A program made the translations under genes and the position numbers. This document shows positions 43,603 to 53,338 of a stretch of DNA of 64,000 nt, piece by piece. The stretch comes from Saprospiraceae bacterium (GTDB lineage: Bacteria; Bacteroidota; Bacteroidia; Chitinophagales; Saprospiraceae). A model generated the notes under the pieces. That model was not told where the DNA came from. It saw only the letters and a program-made list of their open reading frames with translations, and did not search any database. The DNA lies in the NCBI GenBank assembly GCA_027080725.1, contig JALWRC010000011.1, positions 1 through 64,000 on the forward strand, in the 5' to 3' direction. Numbering within the stretch: the stretch's first letter is position 1; every line of letters begins with the position of its first letter.

Positions 43603-45378
43603 ATGTCAGGATATACTCAGGAACAAGATCAAAAACAGATTCTCGGACATCCGGTCGGGCTTTTTGTGCTTTTTTTTACAGAGATGTGGGAGCGATTCAG
43701 CTACTATGGAATGCGCGCATTGCTTATTTTGTTTTTGGTGTCCAAAGCACAGGATGGAGGATGGGAGTGGGAGCGCAAAGAGGCCTACGCGCTATACGGG
43801 TGGTACGTGATGTTGGTCTATCTGCTGCCGATGCTTGGGGGATGGCTGGCAGACAACAAATGGGGGCATGTCAAGACGGTGATTATTGGGGCATCGATTA
43901 TCACAATGGGGCACGCAGCGCTCGCCATATCGGACATCCCGCTGGCGATAGATTTCAAATTTGTCTTCTATATCGGGCTGCTTTTGCTGGTGGTTGGGAC
44001 CGGTCTTTTTAAGCCCAATATGTCCTCGATTGTGGGCAAGATGTATCCTCCTCAAAGCGAGAAGAAAGACGGAGCGTACACCATCTTTTATATGGGCGTT
44101 AATGCCGGGGCCTTTATCGGCACCTTACTCGTCGGATGGATTGGAGAGAACTTTAGTTGGTCCTGGGGATTTGGACTTGCAGGGGTTTTTATGTTCTTTG
44201 GACTATTACAATTTTTCTTTGCGCGAACCGTCTTCGGAGACGCCGCCATGCAACCAAAACTCAAAATCACCGGCTCAAAAACAGAGGACACCAAGGCAGA
44301 GGTGGTTTGGACCCAAAAGGACCTCACCATTGCCGGAGTAGGTGGCTTTTTTGTTCTGTCATGGATTATTGACGGCCTTTATTCCGTTATTACCAGAGGG
44401 ACACACCTATTGCCCCAAGGCATTCTCCATCTCAATCAAAGCACCTCGATAGACACTTCTACGATTTTCTTCTTTGCCTCTCTTCTCATTTTTATTGTAT
44501 TGGGGATCTCCCGGTTAAAGCGGTTTGAACCCGTGGAGCGGGACCGGTTGAAAGTCGTTTTCCTCATTGCTTTTTTTGTGATCTTCTTTTGGGCGAGTTT
44601 TGAGCAAGCCGGGACAACGATGACCATCTTTGCCCGGGATTATACCAACCGGGTGCTCACGGGCAACTGGGGCATGATATACAAAGTGATTGACTTAATT
44701 GTGTCCATCTCCCCAATGCTGGTGCTGACCTGGGTGATATACCGGTTGGCCAAAGCGATTATAAAGGAGTACCCATTGACCATACTTTTTACGACGATCA
44801 GTTTTATGATTATTTGGGCATTGGTTATTTCTCGCGTGTACGATAAGCTCTCTGCGAGTAGTGCTTCTGTCGATACGACATGGTTTCAGATTTTGAATCC
44901 GGTATTCATTATTTTACTGGCCCCCTTGTATTCGATGTTTTGGCGGCGGTATAAGTTCTCCGCTCCTCAAAAGTTTTTTATAGGATTGACGCTGCTGGGG
45001 TTGGGATTCGGGTTTTTGGCCTTGGGGTCGATGGGGATAGCCCCCGGAGCTAAAACGGCCTCCGTCAGTATTATTTGGTTGGTTCTGGCTTACCTGTTGC
45101 ACACCATGGGCGAGTTGTCTATCTCTCCGGTAGGATTGTCTTATGTGAGCAAGCTGGCCCCCGCTCGCATGTTGGCATTTTTGTTTGGTGTTTGGTATGT
45201 ATTTACCGGATTGGCCAACAAGTTGGCTGGGATCATGGCGGAGTATTCAGAGGGAATTTCAGATAAGATTGGGATCTCGGGTTTTTTCCTTATTTTTACC
45301 CTTATCCCCATTTGTGCCGGATTGGTGATGCTAAGCCTCAACAAGCCGGTTAAGCGCATGATGCATGGGGTGGAGTAG
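43603..45378 (+). CDS. POT-family oligopeptide transporter (third of three)
   Basis: A 591-residue proton-coupled peptide transporter. Motifs: E-M-W-E-R-F-S-Y-Y-G-M-R-A-L-L at the N-terminus, Y-T-I-F-Y-M-G-V-N-A-G-A in the middle and F-F-W-A-S-F-E-Q-A-G-T-T-M in the second half. It is about 100 residues longer than the first copy because of extra membrane segments in the central and C-terminal region. Having three adjacent copies suggests different peptide size or affinity classes, which is inference. A hairpin follows. Confidence 0.95.
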   Translation: MSGYTQEQDQKQILGHPVGLFVLFFTEMWERFSYYGMRALLILFLVSKAQDGGWEWERKEAYALYGWYVMLVYLLPMLGGWLADNKWGHVKTVIIGASIITMGHAALAISDIPLAIDFKFVFYIGLLLLVVGTGLFKPNMSSIVGKMYPPQSEKKDGAYTIFYMGVNAGAFIGTLLVGWIGENFSWSWGFGLAGVFMFFGLLQFFFARTVFGDAAMQPKLKITGSKTEDTKAEVVWTQKDLTIAGVGGFFVLSWIIDGLYSVITRGTHLLPQGILHLNQSTSIDTSTIFFFASLLIFIVLGISRLKRFEPVERDRLKVVFLIAFFVIFFWASFEQAGTTMTIFARDYTNRVLTGNWGMIYKVIDLIVSISPMLVLTWVIYRLAKAIIKEYPLTILFTTISFMIIWALVISRVYDKLSASSASVDTTWFQILNPVFIILLAPLYSMFWRRYKFSAPQKFFIGLTLLGLGFGFLALGSMGIAPGAKTASVSIIWLVLAYLLHTMGELSISPVGLSYVSKLAPARMLAFLFGVWYVFTGLANKLAGIMAEYSEGISDKIGISGFFLIFTLIPICAGLVMLSLNKPVKRMMHGVE

Positions 45379-45383
45379 ATGTA

Positions 45384-45411
45384 GTAGATACGCAATGCTT
45401 TGCGTATCTAC
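45384..45411 (+). terminator. Hairpin after the third POT gene
   Basis: A perfect 12-pair stem (45384-45395 with 45400-45411) with a TGCT loop, starting five bases after the stop. There is no T-run, so efficiency is uncertain. Confidence 0.6.
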
Positions 45412-45541
45412 AACGCATCGTTCAAATGATGCATGTGAAAAATGGCAACACATATAAACGCGTTATTTCATACCCAAACAAAACCCCTCTCTGTGACGTA
45501 TTCACATTAATATTAGTGATTCATCAAGAAAAAGGCAAACA

Positions 45542-46963
45542 ATGAAAACTCGAAATGCAAATCTTATTACCGGAGGGTTGTTCTTAATTGTATTCTTCAT
45601 CCTTACTCAAGGTGTGCAAGCCCGTAAGATAATGGTCGGACCTTCTGCCAAGTATAAGACCCCGTCAGAAGCATCTAAAGTGGCAAAGGATGGGGATTCG
45701 ATACTCATCCAATCCGGAGTCTATGCCCGCGATGTGGCCTACTGGAAGGCCAATAATCTGTTTATCTCCGGCGTCGGTGGATTGGCGCATCTCAAGTCCG
45801 GTGGAAGAGCAGCAGGCCGAAAGGCCATTTGGGTCATCCAGGGGAATAATACCACCATCGAGTACATCGAATTCTCCGAATGTAAGGTCGGAGACCACAA
45901 TGGTGCCGGTATCCGCCAGGAAGGGGCCCACCTGACCGTAAGGCACTGCTATTTTCACGACAATGAAGAAGGCATCTTGGCGGGAGATAATGCCGGTTCA
46001 AAAATTCGCATCGAGTATTGCGAATTTGCCCGCAATGGATATGGCAAAGGGTACACCCATCATATTTATATCAACCATGTGGACAGTTGTATCGTTCGTT
46101 ACAGCTATTTTCACCACGCAAATATCGGACATCATATCAAATCCCGGGCGCACAATACCCTTATCGCTTACAACCGTGTGGGAGATGAAAAAAGTGGAAA
46201 TTCGAGTCGCCTGATCGATATACCCAATGGTGGATCAGCTGTCGTCATTGGCAATTACCTGCAGCAAGGCCCCAGGGCAGAGAACAGCAATTTGGTGGAG
46301 TATGGATTGGAGGGTTTAACCAATCCGGGAGACCGGACTTTGTATATGGTTCACAATACAATGGTCAACGAAAGGCATGCCAGCCTTTTTGTTCAACTAC
46401 AGAAAGGTGCGGATGCCTATATGGTCAACAATGTCTTCGTGGGCAAAGGGACGATGATATCGGGTAAAACTTTACTTTCCAGCCACAACTATAAGGATCC
46501 GACAATTGGTTCGGCAGGTTTTACAGATCCGGCCAATTACGACTATAGCCTGCAAAAATCCTCTCCTTTAGTCGATGCGGGGACGCGGGCCTATAAGCTT
46601 CCAGGTGGGATAAAGGTGAAGCAGCAATACATCCATCCTGCTCAGGGAATGACACGCCCCAATAACCCCTTGGACAGTGTCGATATCGGTGCCTTCGAGT
46701 ACCGGAAAACCACCCGCCTCCTTTCACAGTTTTCAAACGTGCATCTACAGCTATCTCCCAATCCTTGCCGGAATGGACTACTTCATTTTTTGCAGGATAT
46801 AGACGATTTTGAGCTGGAGGTCATAGATGCAAAGGGCCGACCTATACCTTTTCGACGTACAGGAGCGAATTCGATACGCCTCTTGAACGGATTCAAGGGT
46901 ATGGGTACGGTGGCTTTCTACCATTCGAAGGGAACGAACTCCCTGCGCTTTATTATGCTATGA
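45542..46963 (+). CDS. Right-handed beta-helix protein, T9SS type A
   Basis: A 473-residue secreted protein. A signal peptide (about 1-28) is followed by a parallel beta-helix domain (30-380). It has the opening K-Y-K-T-P-S-E-A-S-K-V-A-K-D-G-D-S-I-L-I-Q-S-G and repeated strands such as N-N-T-T-I-E-Y-I-E-F-S, a pectate-lyase-like fold used for polysaccharide binding or cleavage. The helix repeats carry several H-H/H-Y pairs (H-H-I-Y-I-N-H, H-H-I-K-S-R), which could mark an active-site face. The C-terminus has a degenerate T9SS domain (L-S-P-N-P-C). The substrate is not predictable. It is convergent with the asparaginase gene, with a 6-base overlap. Confidence 0.85.
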   Translation: MKTRNANLITGGLFLIVFFILTQGVQARKIMVGPSAKYKTPSEASKVAKDGDSILIQSGVYARDVAYWKANNLFISGVGGLAHLKSGGRAAGRKAIWVIQGNNTTIEYIEFSECKVGDHNGAGIRQEGAHLTVRHCYFHDNEEGILAGDNAGSKIRIEYCEFARNGYGKGYTHHIYINHVDSCIVRYSYFHHANIGHHIKSRAHNTLIAYNRVGDEKSGNSSRLIDIPNGGSAVVIGNYLQQGPRAENSNLVEYGLEGLTNPGDRTLYMVHNTMVNERHASLFVQLQKGADAYMVNNVFVGKGTMISGKTLLSSHNYKDPTIGSAGFTDPANYDYSLQKSSPLVDAGTRAYKLPGGIKVKQQYIHPAQGMTRPNNPLDSVDIGAFEYRKTTRLLSQFSNVHLQLSPNPCRNGLLHFLQDIDDFELEVIDAKGRPIPFRRTGANSIRLLNGFKGMGTVAFYHSKGTNSLRFIML

Positions 46964-47953
46964 CAGAAGATAACCGGCATCCAACATCCCGTTGTCCCTA
47001 TCTGAGCGTACGGCGTAGTCAAATCCCTTGCGGATGCTGTATCCGCCATGTTCACCGGCTTTGTTGAGCGCGATGAAGCCCACCTGCGTGTTTTGCAGGG
47101 ATTTATTGCGAGCGACGATGCGCTCTACCGCCGATTTGCAAGCCTGCCGGGGAGACTGTCCCTGCCGCATGAGTTCGACCACTATTGCCGAACCCGCAAT
47201 GCGAATAACTTCTTCTCCCATGCCGGTGGCACAGGCGGCGCCCACCTCATTGTCGACAAACAAACCCGCACCTATGATGGGAGAATCTCCTACACGGCCA
47301 TGGAGTTTGTACGCCATACCACTCGTGGTACAGGAGCCGGACAGATGGCCGGAAGCATCCAATGCCAGCATCCCGATGGTGTCGTGGTTTTCGATATTGA
47401 TGACGGGTTGATATTCCGATTTTTTGAGCCATTCCCGCCATTGTTTTTTGGATTTTTCTGTGAGCAGGTTTGTCCTTTTCATGCCGTTTTCAAGGGCAAA
47501 CTGCAAAGCACCTTCTCCGACTAATAGGACATGAGGCGTCCTTTCCATCACATAGCGCGCTACGGTAACAGGGTGCACGATATCCGTCAAAAAAGCTACT
47601 GCACCACAGCGATAATTCTGGTCCATGATACAAGCATCGAGGGTGACCACGCCCTCCCGGTCCGGTCTTCCACCGAGTCCTACAGATTGGTTTTCGGGGT
47701 CCGCCTCTATGACACGCACCCCTTGTTCTACCGCATCGAGGGCCGCACCTTTTGCCTTCAAAATATCCCATGCTGCTGCATTGGCTTTAAGCCCATGTCG
47801 CCACGTCGAGATGACGATGGGTTTTTGGGGTCCCTTGGGGGCAAGCGGTGTCGATGGGATGGGTTTTTTGGTATGAAATAGTTGGCGCATGGGTGTCAAA
47901 AAGACTCCTCCCAACGCAAAAGATCGCCGGATAAAATTTCTTCTGTTTTGCAT
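46958..47953 (-). CDS. Glycosylasparaginase (Ntn-hydrolase, T2 family)
   Basis: A 331-residue enzyme that cleaves the bond between N-acetylglucosamine and asparagine in glycopeptides, or acts as an isoaspartyl/asparagine hydrolase. It matures by self-cleavage before a threonine, seen as Thr192 in N-H-D-T-I-G-M-L. Other conserved parts are I-S-T-W-R-H-G, V-G-L-G-G-R-P, S-G-S-C-T-T-S-G-M and D-N-E-V-G-A-A-C-A-T-G. The N-terminus R-R-S-F-A-L-G-G-V-F-L is a twin-arginine-like export signal. Such enzymes may release amino acids or sugars from host or detrital glycoprotein. Confidence 0.93.
   Translation of the reverse strand: MQNRRNFIRRSFALGGVFLTPMRQLFHTKKPIPSTPLAPKGPQKPIVISTWRHGLKANAAAWDILKAKGAALDAVEQGVRVIEADPENQSVGLGGRPDREGVVTLDACIMDQNYRCGAVAFLTDIVHPVTVARYVMERTPHVLLVGEGALQFALENGMKRTNLLTEKSKKQWREWLKKSEYQPVINIENHDTIGMLALDASGHLSGSCTTSGMAYKLHGRVGDSPIIGAGLFVDNEVGAACATGMGEEVIRIAGSAIVVELMRQGQSPRQACKSAVERIVARNKSLQNTQVGFIALNKAGEHGGYSIRKGFDYAVRSDRDNGMLDAGYLLS
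47871..47882 (-). repeat. One-mismatch copy of the dispersed ACCATTTCATAC motif
   Basis: ACTATTTCATAC followed by C, inside the 5' part of the glycosylasparaginase gene. Confidence 0.5.
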
Positions 47954-48137
47954 GCATTGTTAACGGGGGCAGCCTTGAAATGGTTCAGTGTAAGGTGCCT
48001 TCTCTCAAGTGATGGAGTTGTATCTAAGATAGAAAGGAGGTAGGATGAATGGTCGTCATTAGGACGCAGGCGGGATTATTCTTAAGTGGCCAAAATGCAA
48101 AGAGCCATCTCTCCGGAGTGGAGAAATGGCTCCTTTG

Positions 48138-48211
48138 CGCCCCCTCAAGGACTTGAACCTTGGACCTACGGATTAACAGTCCGGCGCTCTAACCAACTGA
48201 GCTAAGGAGGC
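48138..48211 (-). tRNA. tRNA-Asn (GTT)
   Basis: A 74-base minus-strand tRNA. Acceptor stem GCCTCCT/AGGGGGC, D-arm with AGTTGG, anticodon loop CTGTTAA (anticodon GTT), and T-arm CAAGG-TTCAAGT-CCTTG, with discriminator G. The base of the anticodon stem has one mismatch. CCA is not encoded; the next bases are CA. It stands alone between the asparaginase and PfkB genes. Confidence 0.96.
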
Positions 48212-48353
48212 AGTTAAGTGGGTAGAAAGATACTTCTATTTTGAAGCGAAAACACTTCTTTATCTCTCACCCCACTCAAAGCGGGGGCAAAAGTAAGAAG
48301 AATTCAAAATTTAGTACAATCTTTGCGTGAATTTTTTCACAAAAAGAACGAAA

Positions 48354-49268
48354 ATGAGTTTACTGACAGTTGGTACGATGGCTTTTGATACGGTGGAGAC
48401 GCGATATGGTAAGGCCGAAAGAATTGTTGGCGGTGCGTGCACCTACAATGCCTGGGCAGCTTCCTATTTTACGGAGGATGTCCGCGTCGTGTCTATTATA
48501 GGAGAGGATTTTCCAAAGGACGAGATAGCACTCCTTAATAAAAGGGGCGCAGATACAGCGGGTGTAAAACTGGTGGAAGGCGGAAAATCCTTCTTCTGGG
48601 AAGGGAAGTACCACAAAGACATGATCGGCCGGGATACCTTGGTGACGGACCTCAATGTCTTGGCCGATTTTGATCCGGTATTGCCTGAATCGTATAAGGA
48701 CTCAAGATTTATCATGTTGGGCAATCTCACACCTACCATTCAGCGCAAGGTCTTGGATCAGATAGAGGAAAGCCCGGCATTGACCGTCTTGGATACGATG
48801 GACTTTTGGATTAATAGCGATAAAGCTACTCTGATGGAGGTCATCGCCCGCGTGGATGTCTTGTCCATCAATGACGAAGAGGCGCGTCTTTTGACGGGAG
48901 AGCACGCTTTGGTAACTGCTGCAGCCGAGATATTGAAGATGGGACCCTCCTACCTCATTGTAAAGAAGGGAGAGCACGGCGCCTTCCTCTTCAGCCTCAA
49001 CGATATCTTCTTCGTACCCGGTCTGCCCCTTGCCGAAGTCAAAGATCCCACAGGGGCGGGAGATACGTTTGCCGGTGGTTTTATCGGATACCTCGCCGCT
49101 ACGGAAGATACTTCGTTTAATAATCTCAAACGCGCGGTAGTGTATGGTTCGGCGATGGCTTCTTTTGTCGTAGAGGACTTCGGATTGGAGCGCCTGCGTC
49201 ATCTCAATGAGCGCTTAATCAAACAGCGGGTCATGCGCTTTAAAGACCTCGTATCGTTCAATTTGTAG
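48354..49268 (+). CDS. PfkB-family carbohydrate/nucleoside kinase
   Basis: A 304-residue sugar or nucleoside kinase. I start it at the ATG at 48354 (M-S-L-L-T-V-G-T-M-A-F-D), the usual PfkB opening; a frame to 48327 adds nine residues. The G-G-A-C-T-Y-N-A substrate-side motif is near 32-39, and the catalytic D-P-T-G-A-G-D-T-F-A-G-G-F motif is near 238-250. The substrate (ribose, adenosine, fructose-type sugar) cannot be fixed from sequence alone. Confidence 0.92.
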   Translation: MSLLTVGTMAFDTVETRYGKAERIVGGACTYNAWAASYFTEDVRVVSIIGEDFPKDEIALLNKRGADTAGVKLVEGGKSFFWEGKYHKDMIGRDTLVTDLNVLADFDPVLPESYKDSRFIMLGNLTPTIQRKVLDQIEESPALTVLDTMDFWINSDKATLMEVIARVDVLSINDEEARLLTGEHALVTAAAEILKMGPSYLIVKKGEHGAFLFSLNDIFFVPGLPLAEVKDPTGAGDTFAGGFIGYLAATEDTSFNNLKRAVVYGSAMASFVVEDFGLERLRHLNERLIKQRVMRFKDLVSFNL

Positions 49269-49493
49269 GGAGGAGGAAGTATGTTTTCATGGTTCTGTGC
49301 ATAAGAAATGATAGACATAGTCCTCTCAAATACGCCTACCCCATTCCTGTACTTTAAAAATAATGCTTTCGAGCCGCAATAATTCATTCCCTTCCTTACC
49401 TTTGCAGCTGTTTAACTGCCCCGGATGGGGCATTCTTCCGATAAGGGTGATGGGTATGGGGTTGGAGGAGGTGTGGACTACATCGGATAGTCC

Positions 49494-49505
49494 ACCATTT
49501 CATAC
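49494..49505 (+). repeat. Dispersed motif ACCATTTCATAC, copy 9
   Basis: Exact intergenic copy, 62 bases upstream of aspS; followed by C. Copy 8 has the same distance and orientation relative to its downstream gene. Confidence 0.7.
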
Positions 49506-49567
49506 CCCGTAATCAGAGAGAGATAGCCGGATGGGATATTTTTTAAGAATTGAAAAACAAATAGTAA

Positions 49568-51337
49568 ATGTATAGAACGCATAATTGTGGAGAGCTCAGA
49601 TTGGGGCATGCCGGTGAGCAGGTAACCCTTGCAGGGTGGACCGCCGCCAAAAGGGATTTTGGTCAGCTTACTTTCATAGACTTGCGGGATCGATATGGTA
49701 TCACCCAGTTGGTCTTCGATATGGATACGCAGCCGGAATTGTGCGAGCAGGCACGCAAAATCGGCCGCGAATGGGTGCTCCAAATCGATGGTGTCGTGCG
49801 CGAACGCAGCAATAAAAATCCGGATCGCCCGACGGGAGATATCGAGATCGATGTCCGCAGTCTCCGGGTACTCAATGCCTCCAAAGTGCCGCCCTTTACT
49901 ATCGAAGAAGACACCGACGGTGGGGATGAAATCCGTATGAAATACCGCTATCTCGACATCCGCCGGGCTCCTGTCAAGGAGAAGATTATCTTCCGCTCGA
50001 AGGTGGCTATCGAGACGAGAAAACACCTGGCAGACGAAGGGTTTATAGAAATCGAAACGCCTTACCTCATCAAATCCACTCCGGAAGGGGCACGGGACTT
50101 TGTCGTGCCAAGCAGGATGAACGCCGGGGAGTTTTATGCCCTCCCACAGTCCCCGCAGACCTTCAAACAGATACTGATGGTCGCCGGTATGGACAAGTAT
50201 TTCCAAATCGTCAAATGCTTCCGGGACGAAGATTTGCGCGCGGATCGTCAGCCGGAATTTACCCAGATAGACTGCGAGATGGCCTTCGTCGAGCAAGAGG
50301 ATATTCTTAATACCTTCGAACGCCTCACCAAACACCTGTACAAATCTGTATTGGGCATCGAACTGCCGGATTTTCCCCGCATTTCATATGACGAGGCCAT
50401 GCAAAAATATGGCTCTGACAAACCCGATTTGAGGTTTGATATGGCCTTCACCGAATTGGATTCTCTCGTGAAAGGTAAGGGTTTTCCCGTATTTGACAAC
50501 GTGGAGCTCGTCGTAGGAATCAATACCCGCGGACAGGCCTCACAGTTCTCCAATAAAGACATCAAGAAACTCACCTCCTGGCTGCAGCGTCCACAAATCG
50601 GCGCCAAGGGGCTTGTCCATGTCAAATGGAATGAGGACGGAACGATAAAATCCAGCGTGGGTAAGTTCTATACCGACGAACAACTCAAGACCTGGCTCGA
50701 AGCCATGGATGCCCGCCCCGGAGATATGCTGCTCATCCTGGCAGGAGAGAAAGACGCGACGAGGAAGCAACTATCCGAATTGCGCCTTGAAATGGCCGGT
50801 AGAATGGAGCTCATAGACCCTACGGTAATCAAGCCCCTATGGGTGGTGGATTTTCCACTTTTGGAATGGGACGAGGAGAGTCAACGATTTCATGCCATGC
50901 ATCATCCCTTTACCTCTCCCACCAAAGCAGATATGGACAAAATGAATAGTACCGATCGCGCGGTTTTGTCCTCCATCAAGGCGGATGCCTATGACCTGGT
51001 TATCAACGGTGCAGAGATTGGTGGCGGCTCTATCCGGATTCACGATAGAGAACTGCAAATGAAGAATTTTCACCTCCTCGGTTTTACTCCCGAAGAAGCA
51101 GAATCCCAGTTTGGTTTTCTCATGGGGGCATTCGAATACGGTGCTCCACCACATGGGGGAATCGCCTTTGGCCTCGACCGGCTCTGTGCCATCATGCAAG
51201 GCGAAAAATCCATCCGTGACTATATCGCCTTTCCCAAGAATAATCAAGGCAGAGACGTTATGATTGATGCACCTTCTTCGATAGACGAGGAGCAGCTGAA
51301 GGAATTGCATCTCCAACTCGACCTGCCGGAACAATAG
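49568..51337 (+). CDS. aspS: Aspartate-tRNA ligase
   Basis: Charges tRNA-Asp (and tRNA-Asn in non-discriminating forms). The 589 residues show the bacterial layout: N-terminal OB-fold anticodon domain, class II catalytic core with the GAD insertion, and a C-terminal extension. Motif 2 [18 protein letters not shown] and motif 3 [14 protein letters not shown] are intact. A lipoprotein gene starts 9 bases downstream, so they are likely co-transcribed. A -7-like TACCTTTG is at 49397-49404. Confidence 0.97.
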   Translation: MYRTHNCGELRLGHAGEQVTLAGWTAAKRDFGQLTFIDLRDRYGITQLVFDMDTQPELCEQARKIGREWVLQIDGVVRERSNKNPDRPTGDIEIDVRSLRVLNASKVPPFTIEEDTDGGDEIRMKYRYLDIRRAPVKEKIIFRSKVAIETRKHLADEGFIEIETPYLIKSTPEGARDFVVPSRMNAGEFYALPQSPQTFKQILMVAGMDKYFQIVKCFRDEDLRADRQPEFTQIDCEMAFVEQEDILNTFERLTKHLYKSVLGIELPDFPRISYDEAMQKYGSDKPDLRFDMAFTELDSLVKGKGFPVFDNVELVVGINTRGQASQFSNKDIKKLTSWLQRPQIGAKGLVHVKWNEDGTIKSSVGKFYTDEQLKTWLEAMDARPGDMLLILAGEKDATRKQLSELRLEMAGRMELIDPTVIKPLWVVDFPLLEWDEESQRFHAMHHPFTSPTKADMDKMNSTDRAVLSSIKADAYDLVINGAEIGGGSIRIHDRELQMKNFHLLGFTPEEAESQFGFLMGAFEYGAPPHGGIAFGLDRLCAIMQGEKSIRDYIAFPKNNQGRDVMIDAPSSIDEEQLKELHLQLDLPEQ

Positions 51338-51346
51338 CGGTTTATC

Positions 51347-52108
51347 ATGATGGGACGTATCATTTGCTGTTTGTTAATGGGAGTGCTGATGGGCTGCTCC
51401 GGAACACCCAAGGAACTTTCGGGGTATTATTTCCCTTTGGAGGAGCTGTCTTCCGGCAAGGTGTATGTCTACAAAAGTAAAGGGAATGGGTCGTTTAAGA
51501 AAGACTACTTCTACTACCACAGCAGCATAGATTCCGCCGGACGGCCCCACCTCCATGTCATTGGCCTTAACCGTAAAGGGCTGCCCATTCAGTTTTTGGA
51601 CTACCGGATGGACCCGGCGGAAGTGCGGCTGGTTTCGATGCATCTGGTGGAGACGAACCGTGCCGGCAAGAAAGCGATAATCCCGGTAAAAATCGAACAG
51701 CCCTACGTTTTTAATTTGGCAATGGAGGATACATCTAAACAGCTTTATGCCAAACTCGTATGGAATAACCCCTTTGATTCCCTCGAATACAGCCTGGAGA
51801 AAGTACGTACCTTTAAGGGTTTCGGGCAGATGGAAGTGCTCGGGGAGAAGAGGCCCGTATTGTATTATGATATTGCGACAGAATTCAAGTCTTTTACACC
51901 TAAGGATGGAGAGACGGATTCGGCATGGCCGGAGCAGGAAGTGTATGGAGCAGGGCTGGGGCTTGCCGGATATCGCATGGTGCCCGATCCGGATGAACCT
52001 TTGGAAATGGAACTGATCCAAGTCTATGACAAAGAGGTGTACGAGCGATTATTTCATATCCATCTCGACAGCCTGAAACCCACCTTGGCCGGTATCCGAA
52101 GAAGATAA
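51347..52108 (+). CDS. Putative lipoprotein, unknown function
   Basis: A 253-residue protein with a lipoprotein signal (L-L-M-G-V-L-M-G-C, Cys17 as lipid site). The mature part has alternating beta strands and many charged and aromatic residues (L-E-E-L-S-S-G-K-V-Y-V-Y-K-S and similar). No family is recognised. It starts 9 bases after aspS, and the sigma factor gene starts 68 bases later in the same direction, so the three may share transcription. Confidence 0.75.
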   Translation: MMGRIICCLLMGVLMGCSGTPKELSGYYFPLEELSSGKVYVYKSKGNGSFKKDYFYYHSSIDSAGRPHLHVIGLNRKGLPIQFLDYRMDPAEVRLVSMHLVETNRAGKKAIIPVKIEQPYVFNLAMEDTSKQLYAKLVWNNPFDSLEYSLEKVRTFKGFGQMEVLGEKRPVLYYDIATEFKSFTPKDGETDSAWPEQEVYGAGLGLAGYRMVPDPDEPLEMELIQVYDKEVYERLFHIHLDSLKPTLAGIRRR

Positions 52109-52176
52109 GTGTTTCGCATTGGTCTGAACAAAAAGCCGGTTAGAACCTTTCTCTTACTAAATGATCCGGACGGCGT

Positions 52177-52845
52177 ATGAAAGACAAATCTTCATCCAAA
52201 AAGCAAAAAAGGGAAAAGAAAGATGTGCCCTTGAGCCCTGAAAAGCTCCAGCTTTTTGATGAAGAATTTCTTCCTCACCTGGAAGCCTTGCACACCTTCG
52301 CCTATCACCTCACCTTTGACGAAGGCCGGGCCAACGATTTGGTTCAGGACACCTATTTAAAAGCATTGCGCCATATCGATCGCTACAAAAAAGGGACCTA
52401 CGCCAAGGCCTGGTTGTTCCGGATTTTAAAAAATGCTTTTATCAATGAGTACCGGAGGATTAGCAAGGCAGGGACCCACCTCGAAATAAATGAGAATGAA
52501 AGGTTAATCGGGGAACTTAATCCGGACGTGACGGGTTATATGGATATGCGGGAGGACCTCTTCGACCACAATATGGGAGATGAGGTGAGCATGGCCCTCA
52601 ATAGCCTGCCATTGGAATACCGCACCATTATTTTGTTGTGTGATATCGAAGGATTTACCTATCAGGAGATCGCGGATATTCTCAACATCCCGATTGGCAC
52701 CGTCCGGTCTAGATTGTTTCGAGCGAGGAACTTGCTCAAGGAAAAGTTGGTCAATTATGCCACTTCGATGGGGTATTCCGACAAACGGAGGACCAGGACC
52801 AAAGCGACGAAAAAAGAGGAATCTTCGGGTCAAGAGGAAGAATGA
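52177..52845 (+). CDS. ECF-type RNA polymerase sigma factor
   Basis: A 222-residue sigma-70 family regulator. Region 2 holds F-A-Y-H-L-T-F-D-E-G-R-A-N-D-L-V-Q-D-T-Y-L-K-A-L and W-L-F-R-I-L-K-N-A-F-I-N-E-Y-R. Region 4 holds L-P-L-E-Y-R-T-I-I-L-L-C-D-I-E-G-F-T-Y-Q-E-I-A-D-I-L-N-I-P-I-G-T-V-R-S-R-L-F-R-A-R. N- and C-terminal basic tails extend it slightly. The next gene, 256 bases downstream, encodes a small anti-sigma-like protein, so the two probably form a regulatory pair. Confidence 0.94.
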   Translation: MKDKSSSKKQKREKKDVPLSPEKLQLFDEEFLPHLEALHTFAYHLTFDEGRANDLVQDTYLKALRHIDRYKKGTYAKAWLFRILKNAFINEYRRISKAGTHLEINENERLIGELNPDVTGYMDMREDLFDHNMGDEVSMALNSLPLEYRTIILLCDIEGFTYQEIADILNIPIGTVRSRLFRARNLLKEKLVNYATSMGYSDKRRTRTKATKKEESSGQEEE

Positions 52846-53040
52846 TTGCTGGGGGGATTTTTCTTTTCATTTTTTGGAATTCGTCACTTCGTGTTTTTTT
52901 ATTTATTTCTCAATTGAACCCACACCGGGAAGGCTCTGAAGGTATTAATTTTTTTGTAGGGTTTGCGACGGGTTCGCATACAAATAGAATTAAGTAAATG
53001 AAACCGACATGATTAAAAGAATCATTAGACACAAGAGGTA

Positions 53041-53101
53041 ATGATTGTTTTAATCGTCAAAGGTTCCATCTGACCTTTAAAAGACAATAAAAAGCAAGCA
53101 G
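53041..53101 (+). promoter_or_regulatory. Leader element shared with the leucine-rich T9SS gene
   Basis: The 61 bases before the ATG at 53102 match the leader of the leucine-rich T9SS gene (29558-29616). Blocks are ATGATT, TTCCATCTGACC, TTAAAAGACAATAAAAA and GCAG just before ATGAAA. A weaker match precedes the 52-residue membrane protein gene at 59121-59150. Confidence 0.7.
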
Positions 53102-53338
53102 ATGAAACAAAAAATAGACAAATCAGCCCTTTCACAAATGGTTGTAAAATTTTTTGACAATGAATTGAGTGCGGACCAACAACCGATCTTACTCCAGCAT
53201 TTAAAGGACTCACCGGAGATCCGTACTATGTTCCATCGAGAGGGGAGTGCCCGCGATTGGATTAAGTCCCAGCTCAAAGTGCCTTCCACTTCCAAACTAT
53301 CTCCGGATTATATCAAAAAGAAATTGGGGCTCAATTGA
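53102..53338 (+). CDS. Small anti-sigma-like protein without zinc cysteines
   Basis: A 78-residue soluble protein. The segment F-F-D-N-E-L-S-A-D-Q-Q-P-I-L-L-Q-H-L-K-D-S-P-E-I-R matches the pattern of anti-sigma N-terminal domains (D-G-E-L-x...H-L-x-x-C-P-x-C). Here the histidine/cysteine zinc set is lost and there is no membrane segment. It lies after an ECF sigma gene. I infer a cytoplasmic partner or regulator of that sigma factor. It is preceded by the shared leader element, so it may be transcribed separately. Confidence 0.75.
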   Translation: MKQKIDKSALSQMVVKFFDNELSADQQPILLQHLKDSPEIRTMFHREGSARDWIKSQLKVPSTSKLSPDYIKKKLGLN

